A program made the position numbers and the translations under genes. 64,000 nucleotides of DNA. It comes from Actinocrispum wychmicini. GTDB lineage: Bacteria; Actinomycetota; Actinomycetes; Mycobacteriales; Pseudonocardiaceae. The stretch lies in assembly GCF_004345645.1 (NCBI RefSeq), contig NZ_SLWS01000004.1:434001-498000 (forward strand), given 5' to 3'. Positions 9,022 through 18,032 of the stretch are shown one piece after another. Each line of letters opens with the position of its first letter. The first letter of the stretch is position 1. The notes beneath the pieces are model-generated. The model worked only from the letters and a program-made list of their open reading frames with translations, was not told the DNA's origin and searched no databases.

Positions 9022-9579
9022 ATGCGCAAGTTGATCCTGACCTACTACGTCTCGCTCGACGGCAAGAGCGCCGACGCGGACAACGGAATCCGCGACGTCA
9101 TGGACGCCATGGACGACACCGAACAGGAGGAGTACTACGCCAGCCAACTGTGGGAGGCCGGGGCCTTCCTGATGGGCCGGAACTCCTACGAGGCGATGAA
9201 AGGGTACTGGCCCACCTCCGATCACCCGTCCGCCAAGGCCATGAACGAGATCCCCAAGGTCGTGTTCTCCCGTACGGTGCAATCCGACGACGCCTGGCCC
9301 GCCCGAATCGCCAGCGGTGACACGGCGGAGGAGATCGCCAAGCTCAAGGCCGAGCCCGGCAGGGACCTCGTCGCCTGCGCCGGCAACGAGTTCACACACT
9401 CCCTGATCAAGCTCGGCGTGGTCGACGAGTACCGGCTGTGGGTGCTCCCCGCCGTCACAGGCAAGGGCACGGCGCTGTTCCCGGAACTGGACGAGGCTGT
9501 GCGACTGCGTCTGGTGAAAAGCAAGGCCTTCGCGTCGTCCGGGATCCTCGAACTGTGTTACGCACCAGCCGACAAGTAA
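9022..9579 (+). CDS. Dihydrofolate reductase family protein (RibD C-terminal like)
   Basis: A 185-residue protein of the bacterial RibD_C/DHFR-like family, which binds NADPH. Visible are MRKLILTYYVSLDGK at the N-terminus, FLMGRNSYEAMKGYWP (nucleotide-binding segment) and DLVACAGNEFTHSLIKLGVVDEYRLWVLPAV with the family's GxG-type helix. The start has GGAGG at 9010-9014, seven bases away. In actinomycetes these proteins often follow ArsR/SRPBCC pairs. The reductase substrate is unknown and it is not the housekeeping folA. Confidence 0.88.
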   Translation: MRKLILTYYVSLDGKSADADNGIRDVMDAMDDTEQEEYYASQLWEAGAFLMGRNSYEAMKGYWPTSDHPSAKAMNEIPKVVFSRTVQSDDAWPARIASGDTAEEIAKLKAEPGRDLVACAGNEFTHSLIKLGVVDEYRLWVLPAVTGKGTALFPELDEAVRLRLVKSKAFASSGILELCYAPADK

Positions 9580-9595
9580 GACCATGACATAACCG

Positions 9596-10783
9596 TCAGT
9601 AGTCCTTGAGTGTGATCGCGTCGGCCTTCTGGAACTGTTTGGCGGCGAGCGCGCGCAGTGGCCAGCGGGTCATCATGGTCATCGAGACGTTGCGCATCCG
9701 GATCATCAGCGCGCTGTTCGGCGCGAAGCTCTTCATGCCACCGGGTGGCAGGGTCTGGCACTGTTTCACGTAGCCGCGCATTTCGTCCTGGTAGCGGGCG
9801 AACGCCGCCTTGTGGTCGTCCGGTGTCGCGGCCAGTTCGCCGGCGAGCACGTAGGCGGCGACGAGTGCCAACGAGGTACCGAGCCCGGCCAGCGGCGAGC
9901 CGCAGTAGCCGGCGTCGCCGAGCAGCACCGTCCGCCCGCGGTGCCACTGTCCGATGTGGACTTGACTGAGCGAGTCGAAGTAGAAGTCTCCGGCGCCGGG
10001 CATGGCGGCCAGCATCTGCGGTACCAGCCAGCCCGCTCCGGTGAACTTGGCGCGCAGGATCTGTTGCTGGGCAAGCACATCGCGCCGGTCGTAGGTCAGT
10101 GGCGGGGAGGTGAAGGCGAGCATCGCCTTGGCTGTGCCACCGTTCTCCGGCCGGATCCCGGCGACCAGCCCGCCGGGCGCGCCGTGCATGAGGAACCAGT
10201 TGTCCAGGTCGCCCGGGTCCGGGACCGTGAAGTAGGCCATGTACCCGCCGAGGTGCCGCACGAACTCCTGCTCGGGCCCGAACACGAGCTGGCGTACCCC
10301 GGAATGCAGCCCGTCCGCGCCGACCACGATGTCGAACCGTCGTACGGTGCCGCTGGCGAACGTCACCTTGACGCCGTCCCCGTCCTCGGTCAGCTCGGCG
10401 ATCCGGTCGTCGAACAGGTATTCGGTGCCGTCGCGGGTGGCGTCGTGGAGGATGCGGGCCAGGTCGCCGCGCATGATCTCGATCTCCGCGACCATCCCCT
10501 CGCCGTCGAACAGGTCGGCCGGCATCTTCGTGGTCCACCGGCCGCGCCGGTCCACGTACGCGAATCCGCGCTCGTCGACGCTCTCGGCCCGGACCGTGTC
10601 GAGAAGCCCCATCCGCTCAACCACTTCGCGCCCGGCGCCGCGTAGGTCCACGGCGTGCCCGCCGGGTCGGGGCGCGGGCGCGACCTCCACGACCGTCGAT
10701 GTGAAGCCGTGCCGCCGCAGCCAGAACGCGAGCGCCGGCCCACCGATGCCAGCGCCCGCGATCAGTACCGTCCGGTTGACCAT
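9596..10783 (-). CDS. FAD-dependent aromatic monooxygenase (PHBH-fold)
   Basis: A 395-residue flavoprotein of the FAD_binding_3 class. The N-terminus has the dinucleotide motif GAGIGGPALAFWLRRHG; the middle has DIVVGADGLHSGVRQ (DG motif for FAD and NADPH); and LLGDAGYCGSPLAGLGTSLAL is the GD motif that closes the FAD site. It resembles Rdc/TetX-type hydroxylases. The ATG at 10783 has AAGGAG eight bases upstream, better than a start 33 bases earlier. The substrate is probably a phenolic or polyketide-like small molecule or drug. It diverges from the GntR-TetR fusion regulator and is likely its target. Confidence 0.9.
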   Translation of the reverse strand: MVNRTVLIAGAGIGGPALAFWLRRHGFTSTVVEVAPAPRPGGHAVDLRGAGREVVERMGLLDTVRAESVDERGFAYVDRRGRWTTKMPADLFDGEGMVAEIEIMRGDLARILHDATRDGTEYLFDDRIAELTEDGDGVKVTFASGTVRRFDIVVGADGLHSGVRQLVFGPEQEFVRHLGGYMAYFTVPDPGDLDNWFLMHGAPGGLVAGIRPENGGTAKAMLAFTSPPLTYDRRDVLAQQQILRAKFTGAGWLVPQMLAAMPGAGDFYFDSLSQVHIGQWHRGRTVLLGDAGYCGSPLAGLGTSLALVAAYVLAGELAATPDDHKAAFARYQDEMRGYVKQCQTLPPGGMKSFAPNSALMIRMRNVSMTMMTRWPLRALAAKQFQKADAITLKDY

Positions 10784-10823
10784 TGCTATGACTCCTTGTC
10801 GCGTACGATGTACCAACTCATGC

Positions 10824-10867
10824 GTACACCGTACGTGTACTAGTCAAGCCGCTTGGTGTACTAGTAC
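10824..10867. promoter_or_regulatory. Candidate operators in the monooxygenase/regulator divergent promoter
   Basis: Two palindromes lie between the divergent genes: GTACACCGTACGTGTAC (10824-10840; arms GTACAC/GTGTAC, five-base centre) and the perfect 10-mer GTACTAGTAC (10858-10867). In addition the 10-mer GTGTACTAGT occurs as a direct repeat at 10835-10844 and 10856-10865, 21 bases apart, which is two helical turns. The spacing is suited to cooperative binding of a dimeric regulator controlling both genes. Confidence 0.6.
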
Positions 10868-10888
10868 GGGGAAAGGGAGGAGCGATCG

Positions 10889-11806
10889 ATGGCCCAGCCG
10901 CCGTACCGGCGCATCGCCGACGAGATCCGCGCCCGGATCGCCAATGGCGAACTGCGACCTGGCGACCCGGTACCGTCAGCACGCGGTATCACCCGCGAGT
11001 GGGGCGTGGCCCTGGCCACCGCGACGAAGGTGCTCGCGACCCTGAACGCCGAGGGGGTGACCCGCCCGCTGCCGGGTCGGGGCACGTTGGTCGCCGACCC
11101 GACCGTCCCCGCCCAGCCGGCGGCACGCCGGAACGAGGGCGACCCCGACCTGACCCGCGAGCGGATCGTGGCGGCGGCCATCCGGGTCGCTGACGCCGAA
11201 GGGCTGGCGCAGTTGTCCATGCGGCGGATCGCGACCGAGCTGGGCACGGCCCCGATGTCCCTCTACCGCCACGTCGACGGCAAGGACAACCTGCTGGTGT
11301 CCATGATGGACAGTGCGCTCGGCGAGGATCCCCTGCCGGCCAAGCCGCCCAAGGGCTGGCGGGCCCAGTTGGAGCTGTGCTCCCGCATCCAGTGGCGCGT
11401 GTTCCGCCGCCACCCGTGGCTCGCCCCGGCGCTGTCCATCACCCGCCCGCAGCTGATCCTCAACGGGATGCGGCACACCGAATGGGCGCTCCGCGCGCTG
11501 GACGGGTTGGGCCTGACGATCCAGGAGATGATGACCATCCACGGGACAATCGTCAGCCACGTGCGCGGCCTGGCTCTCAACCTTGAGGCCGAGGCCCAGG
11601 CCGAGCAGGACTCGGGGCTGACGAGCGACGAGTGGACGCAGACCCAGGAGCACGGCTTCCGCGTCATCGCCGCCGCCGGCGACTTCCCGCTGCTGACCCG
11701 GCTGGTCGACAGCGACCTGCAGCCGGACCTGGACCAGTTGTTCGAGTTCGGCCTTGGCCGCCTGCTGGACGGGATCGGGGTGGACCGGCACCTGGCCGGC
11801 CGGTAA
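10889..11806 (+). CDS. GntR-TetR fusion transcriptional regulator
   Basis: A 305-residue regulator with two DNA-binding domains. Residues 1-70 form a GntR winged helix (YRRIADEIRARIANGELRPGDPVPS, then VALATATKVLATLNAEG). Residues 88-135 form a TetR N-terminal HTH (RERIVAAAIRVADAEGL, then MRRIATELGTAPMSLYRHV). The rest is a TetR_C ligand and dimer domain. AAAGGGAGGAG lies just before the ATG. Such double-HTH proteins exist in actinomycetes, so the fusion is not an assembly error. It most likely represses the divergent monooxygenase gene and itself, released by that enzyme's substrate. Confidence 0.9.
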   Translation: MAQPPYRRIADEIRARIANGELRPGDPVPSARGITREWGVALATATKVLATLNAEGVTRPLPGRGTLVADPTVPAQPAARRNEGDPDLTRERIVAAAIRVADAEGLAQLSMRRIATELGTAPMSLYRHVDGKDNLLVSMMDSALGEDPLPAKPPKGWRAQLELCSRIQWRVFRRHPWLAPALSITRPQLILNGMRHTEWALRALDGLGLTIQEMMTIHGTIVSHVRGLALNLEAEAQAEQDSGLTSDEWTQTQEHGFRVIAAAGDFPLLTRLVDSDLQPDLDQLFEFGLGRLLDGIGVDRHLAGR

Positions 11807-11877
11807 CTGAAGCTCGGCACGTGCCCCTGCCGGTTCGAACCCGGTCACCTCATCGAGCGCCCCAAGGGAGTGGTCGC

Positions 11878-12480
11878 GTGAACCGGCCCGCGATCTTGAT
11901 CGATATCGGTGGCGTCCTCGTCCCCGACCATCCGTCCACAGCCGCAACCGAGTGGAGCACCCGACTCGGGATCTCCCCACCCGCTTTCCTTGCCGCGCTG
12001 TACGGCGGAAACGACGACCAGGTACTCATCGGCCGCACCAGTGAGGAGTCCTGGTGGAGCATCGTCGGCAACCGGCTCGGCATCGACCGCGACCTGATCG
12101 CCACGATCCGATCCGATCTGACCGCCCGACAGACCTGGGACGACACCCTCGTGGCAGGCCTACGCGGCCTCCGCGGCTGCGCGAAGACCGCCATCGTCAG
12201 CAACACCTGGCCACACATGCGCACCACAATGGCCAACGCCGGCCTGCTCGACATGGTCGACGCCATCGTCCTGTCCTGCGAAGTCGGGTTCGCCAAACCC
12301 GACCCCCGCATCTACACCACCGCCCTCCAACGTGTCAGCGCCCGTCCCGCGGACACGCTCTTCATCGACGACACCCCGGGACACGTCGCCACCGCGAGAT
12401 CACTCGGCATGACCGGCCACGTGCACACCAACACCAGAGACACCCTCACCCGGATCCAGGAGTTCCTACCGTCGTCCTGA
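11878..12480 (+). CDS. HAD superfamily hydrolase
   Basis: A 200-residue HAD-IA type hydrolase. Motif I is DIGGVLVPD: the nucleophile Asp is present but the +2 position is Gly rather than Asp, as in the epoxide-hydrolase-like and related HAD groups. Motif II is SNT, motif III is KPDP, and motif IV is IDDTP. The GTG at 11878 is chosen because AAGGGAG lies seven bases upstream and the conserved core begins at once. It may be a phosphatase or a dehalogenase-like enzyme; the missing second Asp argues against classical phosphotransfer. Confidence 0.85.
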   Translation: MNRPAILIDIGGVLVPDHPSTAATEWSTRLGISPPAFLAALYGGNDDQVLIGRTSEESWWSIVGNRLGIDRDLIATIRSDLTARQTWDDTLVAGLRGLRGCAKTAIVSNTWPHMRTTMANAGLLDMVDAIVLSCEVGFAKPDPRIYTTALQRVSARPADTLFIDDTPGHVATARSLGMTGHVHTNTRDTLTRIQEFLPSS

Positions 12481-12519
12481 ACTGACCACGAGGTTGAGAC
12501 ACACAGCAGCACGTGTCGG

Positions 12520-14292
12520 TCACGGCGACCGCCGATGCTGTCTGCGCATGTCCTCCGAATTCTCAAGCAGTTCCGCGAACGTGCCCACGGCGTCCACCCG
12601 GCCTGCCTTGAGCAACACCACCTGGTCGGCGCGCTGCAGGACCGCGGGTCGGTGCGACACCGTGAGACACGTGACGGACAACGCGAACAGCTGCGCCCAA
12701 AGATCCCGCTCGGTGTCCACGTCCAGCGCGCTGGACAGGTCGTCCATCACGAGGAGGAACGGCTGCCGCACGAACATCCGAGCCGCGGCGGTGCGCTGGA
12801 TCTGACCGCCGGACAGCCGTACGCCGCCGACGCCGATCTGCGTGTCCAAGCCGTCGTCGAAGTGCTGCAGGTCCGGCAGCAGTACTCCCTGTTTGACCGC
12901 CTGGTGCACCACGTTGTACTCGTCCGGCAGGCCGAGCAGGATGTTCTCCCGGATGGTTCCGGACAACAACACGGGGTTCTGCGCGGTGTACGCGACCCTG
13001 GGCGGAACCATGAACTCGCCTGGGTTGTCGATGACGTCACCGTTCCAGCGGATCTCGCCGCCGTGGGCGGGATGCAGGCCGAGGATGGCGCGCAGCAGGG
13101 TTGTCTTGCCGGAACCTATTTCTCCGGTGATCACGGTTGTGCCGCCCGCCGGGATGGTGAGCGTCACGTCCCGAATGCCTTTGTCGGTGTGCGGAAAGAT
13201 GTGTGTCAGTCCATCGATCCTTAGCTCCCGCAACGGTTCCACTGCGGGCGGTGGGGGTGGTGCCGGCGGTTCGCTGTGCAGGTAGAGCGGGTGGTGGTCG
13301 ACGAGCGTGAGCGGTGGCGTGCCTTGGAGCAGCGCGGTCGCCCGGCTGAAGGCCACCCCGGACTGCTGGTAGGTGCGCACCAGGTAGCCCATGAATCCGG
13401 TGTACTCGGAGACCTGCATGAGATAGGTGGAGAACAGGACGAAGTCGCCGATGCTGAAGTCGCCGCTGGCCATCCGTCCGCCGGCCGCGAGCAGCGTCAG
13501 CCCGGCACCGATGCCGGCCGTGCTGGAGAACAACGCGTCCAGTGCGATGCTCTGCACCTTGTCCCGGATCATCGCGTCCTTGCGGACGCTGTTGCGGGCG
13601 CGCAGCCGGGCCACGACCGCGTCCTCCCGGTCGGCTGCTTTGATCGCGCGGACCGCGACGGCCATCTCCTCGATGGCGGCCGTGACGTTCGCGGTGGCTT
13701 CGCGACTGCGTTCCCGGACCCGATACGCGCGGTTGCGGGCCAACTGCCCCAGGCAGAGCACCAGTATCAGCGGCACCATCACGACCAGCGTGACCCGCAC
13801 GTCGACGCTGAGCAGGATCGCGATGCCGCCGAACGCGAAGACCAGCGCGGCGAGCATGTCGAAGCTCCAGCCGCCCATCATCGCGATGGCGTCGCTGTCG
13901 TCGCGGAGCGTCGAGATGGTCTCGCCCGCGCTGCCCGGCAGCGCCTGTGCGCCGGGGCGGCGGAAGATCGTGCGCAGCAGATTGTGCTGCACCAGCCCAC
14001 GTATGCGGATGTACCACCCGCTGTAGGCCATCGTGGCCCACAGGATCGCGGCGCACCTGGCCATGCCGCCCGCGACGAGGATCGCGACGACCGAGACGAT
14101 GGTGAACCCGGGCGCGGCCCGCCCTTCGAGCACGTCGAACAGGGCCTTGCCCATCACACCTGGCAGCAGTGGCCACAGGTGGAACAACAGCCAGCCGACG
14201 GCTGCCAGGGTGAAGCGGAGCGGGCTGTAGGAGATCAGCTTTCCGAGGAACCGCAGCGTTGGCGGTGTCGCGCGAGGCTTCGTGGTGGTCAC
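12520..14292 (-). CDS. ABC exporter half-transporter, degenerate Walker B
   Basis: A 590-residue fused membrane-ATPase exporter subunit with about six helices in residues 20-310. The nucleotide domain has Walker A GEIGSGKT (390-397), a canonical signature LSGGQ (493-497), and a Walker B ending LLVMDD (513-518), where the catalytic Glu is Asp. An H-loop His is present (VSHRP). The start is a GTG overlapping the stop of the preceding half-transporter (GTGA at 14289-14292), implying translational coupling and heterodimer assembly. The cargo is unknown, perhaps the product modified by the methyltransferase upstream. Confidence 0.92.
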   Translation of the reverse strand: MTTTKPRATPPTLRFLGKLISYSPLRFTLAAVGWLLFHLWPLLPGVMGKALFDVLEGRAAPGFTIVSVVAILVAGGMARCAAILWATMAYSGWYIRIRGLVQHNLLRTIFRRPGAQALPGSAGETISTLRDDSDAIAMMGGWSFDMLAALVFAFGGIAILLSVDVRVTLVVMVPLILVLCLGQLARNRAYRVRERSREATANVTAAIEEMAVAVRAIKAADREDAVVARLRARNSVRKDAMIRDKVQSIALDALFSSTAGIGAGLTLLAAGGRMASGDFSIGDFVLFSTYLMQVSEYTGFMGYLVRTYQQSGVAFSRATALLQGTPPLTLVDHHPLYLHSEPPAPPPPPAVEPLRELRIDGLTHIFPHTDKGIRDVTLTIPAGGTTVITGEIGSGKTTLLRAILGLHPAHGGEIRWNGDVIDNPGEFMVPPRVAYTAQNPVLLSGTIRENILLGLPDEYNVVHQAVKQGVLLPDLQHFDDGLDTQIGVGGVRLSGGQIQRTAAARMFVRQPFLLVMDDLSSALDVDTERDLWAQLFALSVTCLTVSHRPAVLQRADQVVLLKAGRVDAVGTFAELLENSEDMRRQHRRSP

Positions 14293-16037
14293 CGGCGACT
14301 TACCTCTCCGATCCGGAACAGTTCGGCGAGCCGCGAACCGGGATCGTCGAGCAACTCCGCTGTTGATCCGCTTTCCACGACGGCGCCGTCGTCCAACACG
14401 ATCGTGGTGTCGGTGCGACGAATGGTGTCCAGCCGGTGGGCGATCACGATGACCGTCCGGCCGGCGAGCAGGACGTCGAACGCCCGTTGCAGCATCGACT
14501 CGGTGAACAGGTCCAGCTTGCTCGACGGCTCATCGAGGATGACCAGTCCGGGATCCTTGACGAAGACCCGGGCGAGGGCCAGCACCTGCGCCTCGCCCGC
14601 GGACATCGACCGGGGCGACAGCGGTGTGTCCAGTCCCGCGGTCAATCCGGCGAACCACGGTCGGATGCCCAACGTGTCGAGAATCTCGACGAGCTTGTCG
14701 TCCGGGACGCTGTCGTCGAAGAAGGTCAGGTTGTCGCGGAGGGTCGCGTCGAACACGTGGACGTCCTGCGTCACCAGGCCGACGCGGGTGCGCACGGAGG
14801 ACGATCGTGCCTCCCGGACGTCGACCCCGTCGACCAACACACGGCCGCCACTTGGTTCGTAGAGCCGGAACAGCAACTGCGCGATGGTGGTCTTGCCCGC
14901 ACCTGTCCGCCCGACCAGACCCATCGACGTCCCCGCCGGCACTTGAAACGACAGGTCGCCCAGCACCTCTTTGCGGCTGGGTGGTTCCGCCTGAATCTCG
15001 GTCAACTGCGGGACGTCGTCGTGCTTGTACTCGAACCGGACGTGGTCGAACTCCACCGACAACGGTCCCTCGGGCAGTGATCGGGTGCCCTCACCGATCG
15101 TCGGCCGTACCGCGAACAAGCGCGCGATGCGCCGCAGCGACGCCCTGGCCTGTTGCAGGCCCTGCATCTTCTCCCGCAGAACCTCCAACGGAACGGTGAT
15201 CGTTGTCGCGTACGCGACAACGAGGTACACGTTGGCCAGCGAGATCGTGCCGTTCTGGGCAAACCAGCCGCTGAACCCGAAGACCACCGCGGTGCCCGCG
15301 GTGAACACCAACGTGAGCACCACCCAGATCAGGCTCGCCCACGTCTCCGCCCGGAACTTGACCGGCAGCCACGCCCGGAGGTGCCGGTGGAACCCGGTCA
15401 TCGCGTACTCGATGGCGTGTGCGGACTTGAGGTCCTCGGTGGCGCGGATGGTTTCGCCGACGTAGCCGAAGAACCGTCCACTTTGGTCGCGGTCGGCCTC
15501 CCACTTACCGCTGGCGATCACGCTGACTTTGGCCAGCAGCACGTAGCCGAGCAGGGTGATCGCGGTGAACGTCACGCCGATGCGCCAGTCGGCCAGCGTC
15601 AACGCGCCGAGGATGCCCAGGATGAGCAACGCGTTGCCGATCAGCTGAACGATCATGGCGGAGAAGAACTCGGCGACCTGGTTGACGTCGCCGTCGATCC
15701 GTTCGACCAGCTCACCCGGTGGGTGTACGGCGTGGAAGGCCAGGTCGAGTCCCAGCACGTGCGTGGCGAGGTCTTCGCGGACCTTGTTCGTCGCGGTCCA
15801 TGCCACCCGTTCGCTCGCGTACGCGGCGAACACCCGAGTGCATTGCCGAGTCAACGCGACAGCGAGGAAGACCAGTGCCGTCACCATAAGCACAGACTGC
15901 GCGGTACCTTCCTGCACGGACCGGATGAACACAGCGATGATCTGTGGCTCGGATATCTCCAGCACGATGCTGGTGACCAACAGGAGTGCCATCAGCGCGA
16001 CCGCACCTCGCTGCGGGCCGAGATATGTGCGCAACAA
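14289..16037 (-). CDS. ABC exporter half-transporter, non-canonical signature
   Basis: A 582-residue partner of the downstream exporter gene. It has six predicted helices in the first 300 residues, Walker A GRTGAGKT (376-383), an intact Walker B LVILDE with catalytic Glu (498-503), and an altered signature MSAGE (478-482) in place of LSGGQ. The start is most likely TTG at 16037, since the LRTYLGPQRG opening is typical of the family; no strong ribosome site is visible. Six bases separate it from the methyltransferase stop, so the three genes form one operon. Confidence 0.92.
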   Translation of the reverse strand: MLRTYLGPQRGAVALMALLLVTSIVLEISEPQIIAVFIRSVQEGTAQSVLMVTALVFLAVALTRQCTRVFAAYASERVAWTATNKVREDLATHVLGLDLAFHAVHPPGELVERIDGDVNQVAEFFSAMIVQLIGNALLILGILGALTLADWRIGVTFTAITLLGYVLLAKVSVIASGKWEADRDQSGRFFGYVGETIRATEDLKSAHAIEYAMTGFHRHLRAWLPVKFRAETWASLIWVVLTLVFTAGTAVVFGFSGWFAQNGTISLANVYLVVAYATTITVPLEVLREKMQGLQQARASLRRIARLFAVRPTIGEGTRSLPEGPLSVEFDHVRFEYKHDDVPQLTEIQAEPPSRKEVLGDLSFQVPAGTSMGLVGRTGAGKTTIAQLLFRLYEPSGGRVLVDGVDVREARSSSVRTRVGLVTQDVHVFDATLRDNLTFFDDSVPDDKLVEILDTLGIRPWFAGLTAGLDTPLSPRSMSAGEAQVLALARVFVKDPGLVILDEPSSKLDLFTESMLQRAFDVLLAGRTVIVIAHRLDTIRRTDTTIVLDDGAVVESGSTAELLDDPGSRLAELFRIGEVSRR

Positions 16038-16043
16038 TTTAGA

Positions 16044-17099
16044 TCACGCCGGTTTCACGCCGACGATGTGCGCGTACTGCACCTGCCGGGAGACCGGCAG
16101 GTGCACGTACTTCGGCACCGCGGGCCACACCAGGGACAGCGGCCAGCCGAACTCCGCACGAAGTTCGCGGCGGCGACGGCGCAGGACCTTCGTTGTGTCG
16201 ATGAAGGTCTGCAGAGAATCGGCTGTGTAGTCGATGAAGGCCTCGGGCGTCAGCCCTGACATCGACAAGGCGGTCAGGTAGCCGGCCCGGTTGTCCAGGA
16301 AGATGCCCTGGTTGGCGGAGTGTTCGGACAGCGGCCGTCGGCTGTCGATCACCGCCCTGTCTATAAGGGACAGAGACCCGCCCGGTTTCAGCAGGCCGGC
16401 CAGGATGCCGATGCCCTCCTGCTTGCGCTCGGCCGGGAAGTGGCCGGTCACCTCGATCGCACCGACGGCGTCGGCCTGACCGACCAGGTCGGCGCACACT
16501 GTCGGGTCGTAGATGTCTCCGCACCGGATCTCCACGTTGGGCAGCGCCATCTCGGTGACCAGCTGTTCGGCGGTCCGAGCCTGGTTCCGGCTGATCCCGA
16601 TCGAGACGATCCGAGTGTCAGGCAGCAGGCGAGCGAGCCGCAGTACCGAATTTCCCCGGCCGGTGCCGATTTCGACGATGAGACCGCCGGACGGTTGGCT
16701 GACCGCCGGCTGCCAGGCCAGATCGACGGTGTTGACCTGCGCCAGATGCAAGCGGGCGGCCGGGTCGGGACACGTGGATATGTCCTTTGTGTACACGCCG
16801 AGACTCAGGCTCAACCACGCGCGGCGCAGCAGACGCGCAACTGTCTCGTGGAACCAGTCCTCATCCTGAAGCGGCTTCCCCAGCGACGACCGGATCGCTG
16901 CCTTGAGGAAGGCGTTTCCGCGCGCGCTCGGTGTGACGCCCTTGTCTTCCTCGGCGTACAACCGGCGCTCGACGAAATCCCTTACTTTCGTGAATTCCAC
17001 GGCGAACTTGTTCTGCTCGGACGTGGCCAGTGTGGGTGCGATCTCGGGCGGGATCGGAAATCGTCGGTCGAGTTCCGCCCGTGTGGTCGTCAGCGGCAT
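16044..17099 (-). CDS. Class I SAM-dependent methyltransferase
   Basis: A 351-residue methyltransferase. Motif I is VEIGTGRGNS, followed by IVSIGISRNQARTAEQL (acidic-loop position), CGDIYDP, and a post-motif segment LLKPGGSLSLIDRAVI. The N-terminal 150 residues, before the Rossmann core, hold a helical substrate-recognition part as in small-molecule O- or N-methyltransferases. The ATG at 17099 follows AGGAAGGG by nine bases and is preferred over one 75 bases upstream. As first gene of an operon with an asymmetric ABC exporter, it may tailor the exported compound. Confidence 0.85.
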   Translation of the reverse strand: MPLTTTRAELDRRFPIPPEIAPTLATSEQNKFAVEFTKVRDFVERRLYAEEDKGVTPSARGNAFLKAAIRSSLGKPLQDEDWFHETVARLLRRAWLSLSLGVYTKDISTCPDPAARLHLAQVNTVDLAWQPAVSQPSGGLIVEIGTGRGNSVLRLARLLPDTRIVSIGISRNQARTAEQLVTEMALPNVEIRCGDIYDPTVCADLVGQADAVGAIEVTGHFPAERKQEGIGILAGLLKPGGSLSLIDRAVIDSRRPLSEHSANQGIFLDNRAGYLTALSMSGLTPEAFIDYTADSLQTFIDTTKVLRRRRRELRAEFGWPLSLVWPAVPKYVHLPVSRQVQYAHIVGVKPA

Positions 17100-17327
17100 C
17101 GTAGGCGTCCCTTCCTGGGTGCACGTCCGAGGCGTCCAACCAATTCGTAGCAGTTTCGCCCGCATGTGCGTCAAGCAAGGGCGTTCGGTCTGAGAGATGA
17201 GTGGTAGGAGAATGAGACTGTGTCATCGCCATCTCATGTTCCGCGATCAAGAATCAACCCAGCAGGAATGAAGCCGGCTGCGGCTGTGCAGAGCCCCGCC
17301 GGCCGCTGGAGCAGAAGGTGAGCACTG

Positions 17328-18020
17328 ATGAGTGACATACCTCCCACGATGCCCCCAGGCGGTTGGGCCGGGCCCGGCTACCGCCGTCCGCGCACCAGGT
17401 GGGCTTGGCTGATCGGTGGGGCCGCCCTGGTGGCGGCGGTGGTCGCGGGAGTGGTCATCGCGAGCAGCGTTGACCACTCCACACCGGCTCGAAACGTGGT
17501 CACCCGCGTTGCCGCGGACGCCTGCTCACTGGTCACACGGGCGACAATCGACACCTATGTCCGCGGAGTCGCCTGCGAGGCAAAGCTCAACTCCGATACT
17601 TTGAAGACAGCCTCCTGGTACCCGGATCCCGGCGATTATCAGCACGGGTATGTGTCACTGGTCGTTTCCCTCATCGTCCTCAGCGACGGCGTCGACCCGG
17701 TGGCCAGCTTCGAGGAGGAGAAGGAACAAGTCCCGACGCGGCCGTCACCCTCCCCGCACAGTATCCTCCGGGACGACCGCCCGGTCATCCAGCTCGGCGA
17801 CGACGCGCACGTCTTCTACTGGGAGAGCAACGATCAACCAGACGGGGCAACGACCTTTGGCGATGCGGAGATCGTGGTCCGTGTCCGCAACGTAATGGTC
17901 ACCGCCAGCCACGGGGGGTACGTCCGCAAGAATGACAATGAGACCGCGCCGGTCTCGCAACAGGACGCCGAGGCCGCGGCAACGGCCGCCGCCAAGGACG
18001 CCATCAGTTGGGTGCGTTGA
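17328..18020 (+). CDS. Membrane-anchored extracytoplasmic protein of unknown function
   Basis: A 230-residue protein with a Pro/Gly-rich cytoplasmic tail, one transmembrane helix at about 25-46 (WLIGGAALVAAVVAGVVIAS) and an extracytoplasmic domain. Two cysteines (in ACSLVT and VACEAKL) could form a disulfide. The layout recalls DUF3558-like actinobacterial surface proteins, but I do not recognise it firmly. It converges on the SARP gene with 12 bases between the stops. Confidence 0.7.
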   Translation: MSDIPPTMPPGGWAGPGYRRPRTRWAWLIGGAALVAAVVAGVVIASSVDHSTPARNVVTRVAADACSLVTRATIDTYVRGVACEAKLNSDTLKTASWYPDPGDYQHGYVSLVVSLIVLSDGVDPVASFEEEKEQVPTRPSPSPHSILRDDRPVIQLGDDAHVFYWESNDQPDGATTFGDAEIVVRVRNVMVTASHGGYVRKNDNETAPVSQQDAEAAATAAAKDAISWVR

Positions 18021-18032
18021 CCAGCGTGGCGC

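Noticed and set aside
12517..12531. Hairpin CGGTC-N5-GACCG as terminator between the HAD and ABC genes
   Set aside because: Only five pairs and mostly inside the ABC coding sequence; too weak to support.
13276..14862. A 528-codon plus-strand open frame across the ABC exporter genes
   Set aside because: It is an antisense shadow of two clear ABC exporter genes, rich in Arg, Gly, Asp and His, with no domain of its own.
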